The notes under the pieces are model-generated. The model did not search any database. It saw only the letters and a program-made list of their open reading frames with translations, and was not told the origin of the DNA. Source: Rhodovulum sp. (lineage in GTDB: Bacteria; Pseudomonadota; Alphaproteobacteria; Rhodobacterales; Rhodobacteraceae). Taken from it: DNA of 64,000 nucleotides. How positions within the stretch are numbered: position 1 is the first letter of the stretch; each line of letters begins with the position of its first letter. Where the stretch lies: assembly GCA_002706605.1 (NCBI GenBank), contig PALT01000010.1:1-64000 (forward strand). The letters are read 5' to 3'. Shown here in pieces: positions 35,132 through 43,825 of the stretch. The position numbers and the translations under genes are program-made.

Positions 35132-37255
35132 CTAGCGCAGGCAACTGCGGCGATAGCGGGTGGTGTCACCGGTGGCGCCAAATCCGGCCAAGGAAATGGT
35201 TAAACCGAAATCCGTGGACGGGTCGACATTTGTTGAGGATGTAAACCGGCGCGAGAGTGAAAGGTCAAGGCTGACGCATTCATTGCGGTACTCAAGGCCG
35301 ATCCCCGCCTCGGACGCGTCATCGGTCAAAAAGTCATAGCGCCAGTCGGCCTTGGCGGTCCAGTTCGGTGTGACGTCATAGGCCAGATCCATCACCCATT
35401 CCGAACTGTCGGCGGGGCGGTTTTCGGTCAGGTTGGCCTCTTGCCAGATGAACGACGAACTGATGTCCAGCGCGTCGGTGCTCCAATCAAGGCGCAGCTC
35501 GTTTCGGGTGAAATCCAGCCCGTCGTCGAACACCGCGCGGTTGATCAGGCTAAGGTTCTGCGCGGTGGCAAATTGCACCGCCAAGAGCCAATCCGACAGA
35601 CGTCCATTGAGGCCCGTGCCATTGGGGAACTGGTTCTGGTTGTCGGCGCGATAGACACGGCCCCCCGCAACGGCCAAGGACCAGCCATCGGGATCATAGC
35701 GCGTCCACGTCGCCCCGATATTGGCGCGCAGGCCCTGTTCATAGGCGTCCTGACCGGCAAAGCGGCTGAGCGAGAACAGGTTGCCCTCATCAAACTCGAC
35801 GCTGAGGCTGTCCTCGTTGTTGATGGCACTGGTGTCTGTGTCGCTCCAGACGAGTTGCGCCACGGGTTCCAAAACATGGCTCACCCCGTTCGCGCCGCCT
35901 TTGACAAGGGGCCAGCGCAGTTCGACCGCGCCAAAGGGGGCGATGCGGGTTTCGGGGCTGGGCGTCGTGGTGTCGTCCGAGGTGACGTAATAGTCGAAAT
36001 TCACCTGCCCAAGGGCCGAGATCAGGACCCCGTTGCCGGTCTGCCAATTGCGCCGCCATTTGCCCTCGGCGCTCAGGCGGGCGACATCGCGGCCAACCAC
36101 ATCTGTGTTCGAACGGCGTTCAAAGCTGAACACCTGCACCTTGGTCTGGGCCACGCCGCCGATTGTGGCGGGGGCAAAGCGGTGCTTGTATTCCACATTG
36201 CTCAACAGCGTCGGCAGGGTCGCGTTGTTTTCCGAGGCCCGCAGCGAGTTGAAATGCAGGATTTCGGCGTTGATGTATTCGTCCTTGCGTGTGCGCCCGA
36301 CTGACACCGAACTGGTCAGGCGGTCCGCGTCGGAATAGCCATAGTCCAACAGATAGGCCGGATCGCTGACCGAGCGGGTTTTGAACCGCAGGGTAAAGTC
36401 GCGGGGCAGGTCAAACTCGCCCTCGGTAAACAGGTAATAGCGCGTCTCGCCCGGGCGCAGGTCATCGCGGCTAATGGCGCCGTTCAACTCAATCTCGCCA
36501 AAGCGGAACGCCTGACGATACCGCGCCTCAAGCGTGTTGGTGCTCGTCGAATAATAGGGCGACAGGGTCAGGTCCGCATGATCGCCCAGCGTAAAGAAAT
36601 ACGGCACCTTCAGACCCGTGCCCAAGGTGTTTGAGACGCGCAGATCGGGGATCAGGAACCCGCTGCTGCGCTCCAGCGTCGGGTCGGGCAGGCGCAGACG
36701 GGGCAGATAGACGATAGGCACGCCCGCCACCTCAAACCGCGCATGATCAAAGAACAGCTGTTGCGCGTCCTCGTCGTGGATGATCCGCTCGGCGCGAATG
36801 CGCCACAGGGGCACCTGACCTGCACAGACGCGACAGGACGAGGCCACCGTTTTCGACAGAACCGAATAGCGCCCGTCGATGCGGTCGATCTGGGCGGCGG
36901 CCAGTTGCAACTGTTGATCCAGCACCAATCGGGCAGATCGCAAAATCCCGTTGGTCAGATCGGCGGACAGCTCTGCCGCCTCGGCGGTCAGGACCGTCCC
37001 GCTGGGCGAGGTGAGGCGGATTTCGCCCTCGATCAGCAACTGGTCCGTGTCTTGGTCATAGGTGATCGATCCGGCCTGCACGCGGTAGCCGTCATAGAAA
37101 ATCTCGACATGGCCGTCGGCCACCAGACGGTTCAGGCCATCCACGCGGATCTGATCGGCAATCAGGGTCGCGGCGGGCGGCGCATCCTGTGCGCCCACGG
37201 GGGCGGCCAACGCCAGACCGGCAGCCAGTGTCAGGGCGCGCAACATCCCCCGCAT
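35132..37255 (-). CDS. lptD: LPS-assembly outer-membrane protein LptD
   Basis: The 707-residue protein has a signal peptide (MRGMLRALTLAAGLALAAPVGA), an OstA/LptA-like N-terminal domain (LIADQIRVDGLNRLVADGHV) and a C-terminal beta-barrel (LptD_C). Cysteines in SCRVC (N-terminal part) and in NECVS and RRSCLR (C-terminal part) could form the disulfides that gate LptD assembly. It exports LPS to the outer leaflet with LptE. It starts one base inside the lptG stop (TGATG), so it is coupled to lptFG. The gene runs to a TAG. Confidence 0.95.
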   Translation of the reverse strand: MRGMLRALTLAAGLALAAPVGAQDAPPAATLIADQIRVDGLNRLVADGHVEIFYDGYRVQAGSITYDQDTDQLLIEGEIRLTSPSGTVLTAEAAELSADLTNGILRSARLVLDQQLQLAAAQIDRIDGRYSVLSKTVASSCRVCAGQVPLWRIRAERIIHDEDAQQLFFDHARFEVAGVPIVYLPRLRLPDPTLERSSGFLIPDLRVSNTLGTGLKVPYFFTLGDHADLTLSPYYSTSTNTLEARYRQAFRFGEIELNGAISRDDLRPGETRYYLFTEGEFDLPRDFTLRFKTRSVSDPAYLLDYGYSDADRLTSSVSVGRTRKDEYINAEILHFNSLRASENNATLPTLLSNVEYKHRFAPATIGGVAQTKVQVFSFERRSNTDVVGRDVARLSAEGKWRRNWQTGNGVLISALGQVNFDYYVTSDDTTTPSPETRIAPFGAVELRWPLVKGGANGVSHVLEPVAQLVWSDTDTSAINNEDSLSVEFDEGNLFSLSRFAGQDAYEQGLRANIGATWTRYDPDGWSLAVAGGRVYRADNQNQFPNGTGLNGRLSDWLLAVQFATAQNLSLINRAVFDDGLDFTRNELRLDWSTDALDISSSFIWQEANLTENRPADSSEWVMDLAYDVTPNWTAKADWRYDFLTDDASEAGIGLEYRNECVSLDLSLSRRFTSSTNVDPSTDFGLTISLAGFGATGDTTRYRRSCLR

Positions 37256-38355
37256 CAACCGTCCTCCAGATGCAGGACAAGGCCCAGCGACATCATGATC
37301 CCGATCAGGGGCGGGGACCACGCGGCCAGTTCGGCGGGAATTTGACCGTTATTGCCAAGGATCTGGGCAAAATTGCGCAGGAAAAACAAAGAAAGACCCA
37401 CCCCCAACGCGGCCATGACCATCGTGCCCGTCTTACCAAATCGCGTATGGCGCATTGTGAACCCTGCGGCAATCAAAACCATCGCCGCAAAGAACGCGGG
37501 CAGGGCCAGTTCCATGTGCCACCAGACGCGGTGGTGGCGGGCGCTGAACCCCGCACGCTCAAGGCTGTCAATGAACGCGGGCAGGTCCCAGAACGGGATG
37601 GACGCGGGCGCGCCGAAACTGTCGCGGATATGGTCGCGCGTCAGGTCCGAGGGCACGGACAGGGTCGCGCTGACCTCTGCGGTGCGTTCGGGGTTTTGCA
37701 CCGGCGCCGACAGGTCCCAGCGTTTCGCGTCCGTCAGGTCCCATGCCCCGTCGGTCAGTTCCGCGCGGGTGGCCTCAATCCGGTAGGTGGGGCCTTGGTC
37801 GGCGGCAAAGCCGATAAAGGTCACGTCGAACAACACCGTGCCGTCAAGGTTTGAGCGCGCGGCCTTGATCACCGTCTGGCCGTCCTCATCCCCTTGGCGC
37901 AGCCACAGCCCGTCGGCGTTGATCGACAGCACGCTGGAAATCCCGCGGGAATAGCGGTTGGAGAGGGTCTCAAGCTCTTTGGAGGTGGCCGCGACCAGCG
38001 GGTTCAGGACGCCCACGCATATTGTGCCCACCAATAGAACCGAGACCAGCGGCGACAACAAGCTGCGCACGGCAGAACGCCCCGCCGCGCGTGTGACCAC
38101 CAATTCCGACGTCCGCGCCAGAGACATATAAAGAACCAGCGTGGCCAGCAAAACGATCAGGGGCAGGATTTCATAGATATTCGCAGGCGTGTTCAGCGCG
38201 GCCAATCCCAACGCCTGTGACAGGGAAATCGTGTCCGACCCGAACCGGCGGATTTGTTCCACCATGTCCAAGAGCATGGTGAACACCACAAACACGCCCA
38301 GAACCATGGCCAGCGCCAACAGGAATTTGCGCGCGATATAGAGTTGCAGCTTCAT
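37255..38355 (-). CDS. lptG: LPS export ABC transporter permease LptG
   Basis: The 366-residue protein shows the YjgP/YjgQ topology: two N-terminal membrane helices, a large periplasmic domain and four C-terminal helices. LQLYIARKFLLALAMVLGVF starts the protein, and HVEL-like text (here WHMELALPAFFAAMVLIAAG) begins the third helix group. With LptF it pulls LPS from the inner membrane for LptBFGC. Its start lies four bases inside the lptF stop. The ATG at 38355 is preferred over an upstream one because conservation starts at MKLQ. Confidence 0.94.
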   Translation of the reverse strand: MKLQLYIARKFLLALAMVLGVFVVFTMLLDMVEQIRRFGSDTISLSQALGLAALNTPANIYEILPLIVLLATLVLYMSLARTSELVVTRAAGRSAVRSLLSPLVSVLLVGTICVGVLNPLVAATSKELETLSNRYSRGISSVLSINADGLWLRQGDEDGQTVIKAARSNLDGTVLFDVTFIGFAADQGPTYRIEATRAELTDGAWDLTDAKRWDLSAPVQNPERTAEVSATLSVPSDLTRDHIRDSFGAPASIPFWDLPAFIDSLERAGFSARHHRVWWHMELALPAFFAAMVLIAAGFTMRHTRFGKTGTMVMAALGVGLSLFFLRNFAQILGNNGQIPAELAAWSPPLIGIMMSLGLVLHLEDG

Positions 38356-39473
38356 CCCGCGACCGCCTTTCTGCGCCCTGCGCGCGGATGGTCGATCCGC
38401 CACAGAACGGCCCCCGCCAACAGCACGCCAAGAACCGGCGCGACATAGAGCAACGGCCAGCGGCCCGCGCCATCGTTGGCGGCGCCGATCAGGCTGTTGT
38501 CGATCAGTTTAAGCACGATCAGCATCCCGATCGCGGTCAGCACCTGTCGCCATGTGCCAAAGCGGCTAAAGCTGCCCGACATCAACGCGGCAAACCCGAT
38601 CAAGGCACCGGCGATGGACAACAGGGGTTCGGCCAGCCGCGTATGCGCCTCAAGCGCAAGCTGATACGCGGGGCGGTCCAGCTGGGTCAGTAACGCGGCA
38701 CTGGGGCGCAGCAAGGTCAATGTCGGCAATTCCTTGATCGACGGATTGCGCGCCTTGGTGACGTTGATCAGGGTGGCGACATCGAACACGGATTCACTGA
38801 ACCGAGTGACGGCAAGGCGTTGCGGATCACCCGACAGGTTCTGCACCATCCCGTCAAACATCACGAGGCGCGGGCCCTGATCGCCGGGCAACAACAGGGC
38901 GCGTTCGGCGGTATAGGTTGTTTGGCGGCCCTCGCTGCGCTCATCGCTCAGGAACACGTCCAGCAATTCACCGCCCGCGTTGATTTCGCGGATGTAGAAT
39001 GTGACACCTTTGACAGGGGTCAGGAATTGCCCCTCGCTTAGCAACCGTGCGGTGACGTCATCGGCCACTTCGGCCTGACGTTCGGCCAGTTGCGCGCGGC
39101 TTTGGGGGACAAGAAAGTTGTTGATCAACAACAACAAAATCGCAACCAGAATGCCGAACATGACCACCGGACGGGCAAGGCGAAACGCGCTATACCCTGT
39201 GGCCTGAACCACGACCAGTTCACTGTCTGACGATAGACGGTTGGTGGCGTAGATCGCGGCGGCAAAGGCCGCGACGGGCAACACCTGTGAGATCACATTG
39301 GGCAGGGCAAGGGCGGTGAATTCCAGAAACACAATCGCCGATTGGCCATCCCCGATCAGCCGGTCAAACAGGCGCACAGCCCGATTGACCCAGTACACCG
39401 ATACCAGGACAAGCGCGAAAAAACCGAACAGAACCGTCAGTTGGGACAGCAGATAGCGGTCGAATTTAGGCAC
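38352..39473 (-). CDS. lptF: LPS export ABC transporter permease LptF
   Basis: The product of 373 residues has the LptF topology of two N-terminal membrane helices, a periplasmic beta-jellyroll-like region and four C-terminal helices (KFDRYLLSQLTVLFGFFALV; LPVAAFAAAIYATNRLSSDS). The start is a GTG (39473), chosen because the conserved PKFDRYLL follows at once. It is the first gene of the lptF-lptG-lptD-surA-pdxA-rsmA operon. It is divergent from pepA, with 141 bases between them. Confidence 0.93.
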   Translation of the reverse strand: MPKFDRYLLSQLTVLFGFFALVLVSVYWVNRAVRLFDRLIGDGQSAIVFLEFTALALPNVISQVLPVAAFAAAIYATNRLSSDSELVVVQATGYSAFRLARPVVMFGILVAILLLLINNFLVPQSRAQLAERQAEVADDVTARLLSEGQFLTPVKGVTFYIREINAGGELLDVFLSDERSEGRQTTYTAERALLLPGDQGPRLVMFDGMVQNLSGDPQRLAVTRFSESVFDVATLINVTKARNPSIKELPTLTLLRPSAALLTQLDRPAYQLALEAHTRLAEPLLSIAGALIGFAALMSGSFSRFGTWRQVLTAIGMLIVLKLIDNSLIGAANDGAGRWPLLYVAPVLGVLLAGAVLWRIDHPRAGRRKAVAG

Positions 39474-39614
39474 ACAGTCCCCCCAAGGACCTTTACGAGT
39501 CTGCCGCAACCTAGACGAAATGGGGGGTAGGGAAAACTGCAAACTGGTCTTGGACGGCCATAGGGGCTAGGTAAGAGGAAAACCGCCAATTTCCCCCGAC
39601 AGGAGAGAGTCGCA

Positions 39615-41084
39615 ATGACCACGCCCCCCGAAATCACCTTTGCCGAAACCGACCTGGATCAGATCGCCGCCGCCCCCGGTCGTGTGGTGGTGTTTATCGG
39701 CGCGGATGCCCGTCTGGATGCGGGCGCGCGGCGGGTGAACAAACTGACGCGCGGGGGGATCATGCGTCTGGTCGCGGGCGAGAAATTCGCCAAGGCCAAG
39801 GACGGCGATGTCCTGAGCGTGACCTATCCCATGGGCATGGCCGCCGATGCGGTGGATGTGGTGCGTTTGGAAAAACGCTGTTCGGTCGAACAGGCGCGCG
39901 CCGCCGGTGCCGCACTGGCCAAGATGCAGGGCGAACAGGCGGTTCTGATCCTCAGCGGTAACCACAAACACGCCGCCGAAATCGCGTTCGGCTTTGCCCT
40001 GCGCGCCTATGAATTCGGCCCGCACAAATCCGAAGACCCCAAAACGCGCGGCCCCGTCACCATGATGGCGTCCAAACCCGAAGAATTGGCCGCCAAGGCC
40101 GGTCCGATGGCCGCCGTGGCCGAGGGCGTGTTCTTTACCCGCGATCTGGTGAACGAACCCGCCAACATCCTGACCACGGACGATTTCGCCGCCCGTCTGG
40201 CCGCGATGCAGGAACTGGGGCTAGAGGTCGAAATCCTTGAAGAGGCCGAACTGGCCGAACTGGGCATGAACCTGTTGCTGTCGGTGGGCCAAGGCTCGGC
40301 CAGCCCGTCCAAGGTTGTCGTTATGCGCTGGAACGGTGGGGCGGCGGATGAGGCGCCTTTGGCTTTGGTCGGCAAGGGCGTGGTGTTTGACACCGGCGGG
40401 ATCAGCCTGAAACCCGCCGCCGGTATGGAAGACATGACCATGGACATGGGTGGCGCGGGCGTCGTGTCGGGCGTCATGCGGGCGCTGGCCCTGCGCAAGG
40501 CCAAGGCGAATGTCGTCGGTCTGGTCGGGCTGGTGGAAAACATGCCCTCCAGCACCGCCACACGTCCCGGTGACGTGGTGAAATCCATGAAGGGCGACAC
40601 GGTCGAAATCATCAACACCGACGCCGAGGGCCGTTTGGTTCTGGCCGATGTTCTTTGGTACGCGCAGGAACGGTTTGAACCCACCGGTGTGATCAACCTT
40701 GCCACGCTGACCGGTGCGATCATCATTGGTCTTGGCCATGAAAACGCCGGTGTGTTTTCCAACGACGATACGTTCTGTGACGCGTTTCTATCGGCGGCCA
40801 AGGGCGAGGCCGAGGGCGCATGGCGCATGCCCCTGTCGCCTGCCTATGACAAACAGCTGAAATCGCGCGTGGCCGATATGAAAAACGTCGGTGGCCGTCC
40901 GGCGGGGTCGATCACCGCAGGACAGTTCCTGCAACGGTTCATCAAGGACGGCACGCCGTGGATCCATCTGGACATCGCCGGTGTGGCCAGCGTCAAGTCC
41001 GACACGACCCTTGCGCCTGCCGGTGCGACGGGGTGGGGTGTTCGGGCGCTGAACCGTCTGATCGCCGATAAATACGAGGGCTAA
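39615..41084 (+). CDS. pepA: Leucyl aminopeptidase
   Basis: The 489-residue M17 peptidase carries the metal-binding motif NTDAEGRLVLADVL, VFDTGGISLKPAAGMEDM and VGLVENMPSSTATRPGDVVK. It releases N-terminal residues from peptides and in some bacteria also binds DNA at carA or cer sites. GGAGAGAG precedes the ATG. It is divergent from lptF and is followed by holC after three bases. The arrangement lptFG - pepA - holC is typical of alphaproteobacteria. Confidence 0.97.
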   Translation: MTTPPEITFAETDLDQIAAAPGRVVVFIGADARLDAGARRVNKLTRGGIMRLVAGEKFAKAKDGDVLSVTYPMGMAADAVDVVRLEKRCSVEQARAAGAALAKMQGEQAVLILSGNHKHAAEIAFGFALRAYEFGPHKSEDPKTRGPVTMMASKPEELAAKAGPMAAVAEGVFFTRDLVNEPANILTTDDFAARLAAMQELGLEVEILEEAELAELGMNLLLSVGQGSASPSKVVVMRWNGGAADEAPLALVGKGVVFDTGGISLKPAAGMEDMTMDMGGAGVVSGVMRALALRKAKANVVGLVGLVENMPSSTATRPGDVVKSMKGDTVEIINTDAEGRLVLADVLWYAQERFEPTGVINLATLTGAIIIGLGHENAGVFSNDDTFCDAFLSAAKGEAEGAWRMPLSPAYDKQLKSRVADMKNVGGRPAGSITAGQFLQRFIKDGTPWIHLDIAGVASVKSDTTLAPAGATGWGVRALNRLIADKYEG

Positions 41085-41087
41085 ACC

Positions 41088-41552
41088 TTGTCCCGCGTCC
41101 TGTTCTATCACCTGACCCACAACTCGGCCGAGGCGACGGCGGCAACCCTGCTGAGCAAAGCCTATGAGCGCGAGATGCGGGTTCTGGTGCGTGGGCGGGA
41201 CGCGGATCGTCTGTCGCGGCTGGACACGTCTTTGTGGACGATGCACGACGATGCGTTTTTGCCTCATGGCCTGCGGGGCGGGGATTTCGACGATGATCAA
41301 CCGATCCTGATCGGCCCCGAGGACACAGCCGTCGCCGGATATGGCGCGGTGATGTGTATCGACGGGGCAGGGGTCACGGCCAACGATGTCTCATTGGTGC
41401 AACGGGCGTGGATTCTGTTTGACGGGCGCGATCCGAACGCCGTTCAACACGCCCGTGGCCAATGGAAAGACCTGACCGGCGCGGGTGTGCCCGCCGAATA
41501 CTGGTCCGAGGAATCGGGTCGGTGGGAGAAAAAGGCGCAGTCGGACGGCTGA
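41088..41552 (+). CDS. holC: DNA polymerase III subunit chi
   Basis: The 154-residue protein has the chi-family parts RVLFYHLTHNSAEATAATLL, the VLVRGRDADRLSRLDTSLWT region and ARGQWKDLTGAG near the C-terminus. It connects the clamp loader to single-strand binding protein. The start is a TTG three bases after the pepA stop; alternatives inside the reading frame would cut the first conserved strand. The stop is six bases from the convergent rutR stop. Confidence 0.93.
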   Translation: MSRVLFYHLTHNSAEATAATLLSKAYEREMRVLVRGRDADRLSRLDTSLWTMHDDAFLPHGLRGGDFDDDQPILIGPEDTAVAGYGAVMCIDGAGVTANDVSLVQRAWILFDGRDPNAVQHARGQWKDLTGAGVPAEYWSEESGRWEKKAQSDG

Positions 41553-41558
41553 TCCCGC

Positions 41559-42173
41559 TTACGGGGTCAGCAGTTTCGTGAACAGCGTATCGATATAGGT
41601 CTTGGCCTCGGGGAAAGGGTCGACCTCATCCGGACCCAGAACCGCGCGCACCTGTACGTCGAAATCGGCGTAATGCTGGGTCAGGGACCAGATCGAAAAG
41701 ATCAGGTGATAGGGGTGCACCTTGGCGATTTTCCCCTCGTCCTGCCACTGACGGATCACGGTGGTTTTCTCATCCACCAGCGACTTCAGCTCCCCCTCAA
41801 TCGCATCCATGATGCGCGGAGCGCCCTGCAGGATTTCGTTCGCAAACAGGCGGCTTTCACGGGGGTAATCGCGGCTCATCTCCAGTTTGCGGTCGATATA
41901 GCCCATCAGTTCCGAAATCGGATCGCCATTGGGATCCATTTCGCGCAGCGGGTCCAACCACGTGTCCAGCAACCGTGACAACAGGCCGGTGTGGATCGCC
42001 TCTTTGGACGGGAAATAATAAAGCAGGTTCGGCTTGGACAGACCCGCCGTCTGGGCGATCTGGTCAAGCGTCGATCCGCGGAAACCATATTGCGAAAACA
42101 CATCCAGCGCCGCCTCCAGGATGGCGGCGGTATTTTTGCGCTGAATGCGGGTCTGAGGTTGCTTTTCTGTCAT
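41559..42173 (-). CDS. rutR: TetR-family pyrimidine regulator RutR
   Basis: The 204-residue regulator has the TetR helix-turn-helix (GSTLDQIAQTAGLSKPNLLYYF) and the C-terminal RutR parts SRLFANEILQGAPRI and FSIWSLTQHYADF. RutR binds uracil or thymine, which release it from DNA. It is divergent from the pyrimidine-degradation genes. A nearly perfect RutR operator sits 80 bases upstream of the first of those genes, supporting the call. Confidence 0.93.
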   Translation of the reverse strand: MTEKQPQTRIQRKNTAAILEAALDVFSQYGFRGSTLDQIAQTAGLSKPNLLYYFPSKEAIHTGLLSRLLDTWLDPLREMDPNGDPISELMGYIDRKLEMSRDYPRESRLFANEILQGAPRIMDAIEGELKSLVDEKTTVIRQWQDEGKIAKVHPYHLIFSIWSLTQHYADFDVQVRAVLGPDEVDPFPEAKTYIDTLFTKLLTP

Positions 42174-42322
42174 GACAGCCCCGTTTACGTGGTCCTCTCA
42201 CCTTTTGTCTAGTCGCAAAGCCCGCAAGCAAGGGTGAAATTGGCACCGCAAAAAAATTCATCACTTTGTTAAACTGTGGGCAATAATTCTACATCTGCCC
42301 CGCAGAATCGGCTGGGTTGCGC

Positions 42323-42350
42323 TTGACTGGCGATTTCCAATTGTTAGCGT
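42323..42350 (+). promoter_or_regulatory. Candidate promoter of the pyrimidine-degradation operon
   Basis: TTGACT is followed after 16 bases by TAGCGT, just ahead of the RutR operator. In this arrangement RutR bound at about the start site would block transcription. Weak -10 box. The rest of the 262-bp divergent gap is AT-rich with no other clear site. Confidence 0.35.
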
Positions 42351-42354
42351 GTTC

Positions 42355-42370
42355 CTGACCAAATGGTCAA
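42355..42370. promoter_or_regulatory. RutR operator
   Basis: CTGACCAAATGGTCAA contains the perfect palindrome TGACCA-AA-TGGTCA and matches the RutR consensus TTGACCANNTGGTCAA in 13 of 14 fixed positions. It lies in the gap between rutR and the aminotransferase gene. Confidence 0.85.
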
Positions 42371-42435
42371 ACTTGGCGTCTGCCGGGGCACAACCGGCCA
42401 AAATAAACCAAAACCGACACGAGAGGACCCGCACC

Positions 42436-43764
42436 ATGGCGCTTGACCGGAAATCCGCCCCCAACGATCTGTCCGCCTTTTGGATGCCGTTCACGGCGAA
42501 CCGCCAGTTCAAACAGAACCCGCGCATGTTCGTGTCCGCCGATCGCATGCATTACACGACCGCCGAGGGGAAACAGGTTCTGGATGGCACGGCGGGTTTG
42601 TGGTGCTGTAACGCCGGTCACAACCGTCCCAAGATCGTCGAGGCGATCCGCCAGCAGGCGGGCGAGTTGGACTATGCGCCCGCGTTCCAGATGGGCCATC
42701 CCAAGGCGTTTGAACTGGCCAGCGCCCTACGCGACATGGCGCCCGATGGCATGGATCATGTGTTTTTCACCAATTCGGGGTCAGAGTCCGTTGAGACGGC
42801 CCTGAAGATCGCCATCGCCTATCACCGCGCGCGGGGCGAGGGCACCCGCACCCGCTTGATCGGGCGCGAGCGTGGCTATCACGGCGTGAACTTTGGCGGA
42901 ATTTCCGTGGGCGGTATCGTCAATAACCGCAAGTTTTTCGGCAGCCTGTTGACCGGTGTCGATCACCTGCCCCACACCCATCTGCCCGAGCAAAACGCTT
43001 GGACCCGTGGTCAGCCCGAGCACGGCGCGCATCTGGCCGATGATCTGGAACGCCTTGTCGCGCTGCATGGTCCCGAAACAATTGCCGCCGTGATTGTCGA
43101 GCCGATGGCCGGATCAACCGGTGTTCTGTTGCCGCCCAAGGGCTATCTGGAGCGGCTGCGCGCGATTGCGGACAAGCATGGCATTCTGTTGATCTTTGAC
43201 GAGGTGATCACCGGTTTCGGTCGTCTTGGGGCGCCCTTTGCCGCCGACCATTTCGGGGTGATGCCGGACATGATCACCTGTGCCAAGGGTCTGACCAACG
43301 GGGTTGTGCCCATGGGCGCGGTTCTGGCGACGTCGCAAATTCACGACGCGTTCATGCAGGGCCCCGAACATATGATCGAGCTGTTCCACGGCTATACCTA
43401 TTCGGGGAACCCTCTCGCCTCTGCCGCCGGTCTGGCGACGCTGGAAACCTATCGCGAAGAGGGTCTGTTTGAGCGCGCGGCGGAATTGGCCCCCTATTGG
43501 GAGGACGCGCTGCATTCGCTAAAGGGCACCCGCCACGTGATTGATGTGCGCAACATGGGTCTGATCGGCGCGATTGAACTGGAACCCATCGCGGGCGAAC
43601 CGACCAAACGCGCGTTCCAAGCCTTCCTTGATGCCTATGAGCGCGGGGTTCTGGTGCGCACAACGGGCGATATCATCGCCATGTCGCCGCCCCTGATCAT
43701 CGAGAAATCCCATATTGATCAATTGATTGGCACGCTCAAAGACGTGCTGGACAAACTGGACTAA
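42436..43764 (+). CDS. Beta-alanine--pyruvate (omega-amino acid) aminotransferase
   Basis: The 442-residue class III aminotransferase has the PLP-lysine motif MITCAKGLTNGVVPMGAV and the upstream Asp in LLIFDEVITGFGRLG; WMPFTANRQFKQNPRM is typical of omega-amino-acid:pyruvate transaminases. It turns beta-alanine or beta-aminoisobutyrate into malonate or methylmalonate semialdehyde, the last step of reductive pyrimidine breakdown. It begins 80 bases after the RutR site and is the first gene of the operon. GAGAGGACCC precedes the ATG, which fixes the start. Confidence 0.93.
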   Translation: MALDRKSAPNDLSAFWMPFTANRQFKQNPRMFVSADRMHYTTAEGKQVLDGTAGLWCCNAGHNRPKIVEAIRQQAGELDYAPAFQMGHPKAFELASALRDMAPDGMDHVFFTNSGSESVETALKIAIAYHRARGEGTRTRLIGRERGYHGVNFGGISVGGIVNNRKFFGSLLTGVDHLPHTHLPEQNAWTRGQPEHGAHLADDLERLVALHGPETIAAVIVEPMAGSTGVLLPPKGYLERLRAIADKHGILLIFDEVITGFGRLGAPFAADHFGVMPDMITCAKGLTNGVVPMGAVLATSQIHDAFMQGPEHMIELFHGYTYSGNPLASAAGLATLETYREEGLFERAAELAPYWEDALHSLKGTRHVIDVRNMGLIGAIELEPIAGEPTKRAFQAFLDAYERGVLVRTTGDIIAMSPPLIIEKSHIDQLIGTLKDVLDKLD

Positions 43765-43825
43765 CGCACTGCACGGGCGATCCGGGCTGAACCTCGGGTC
43801 CCCCAATACGAACGGAGAACCCGAC

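Noticed and set aside
41559-42173. TetR protein as a general drug-efflux regulator
   Set aside because: The C-terminal sequence, divergent pyrimidine genes and a RutR operator make RutR a better fit.
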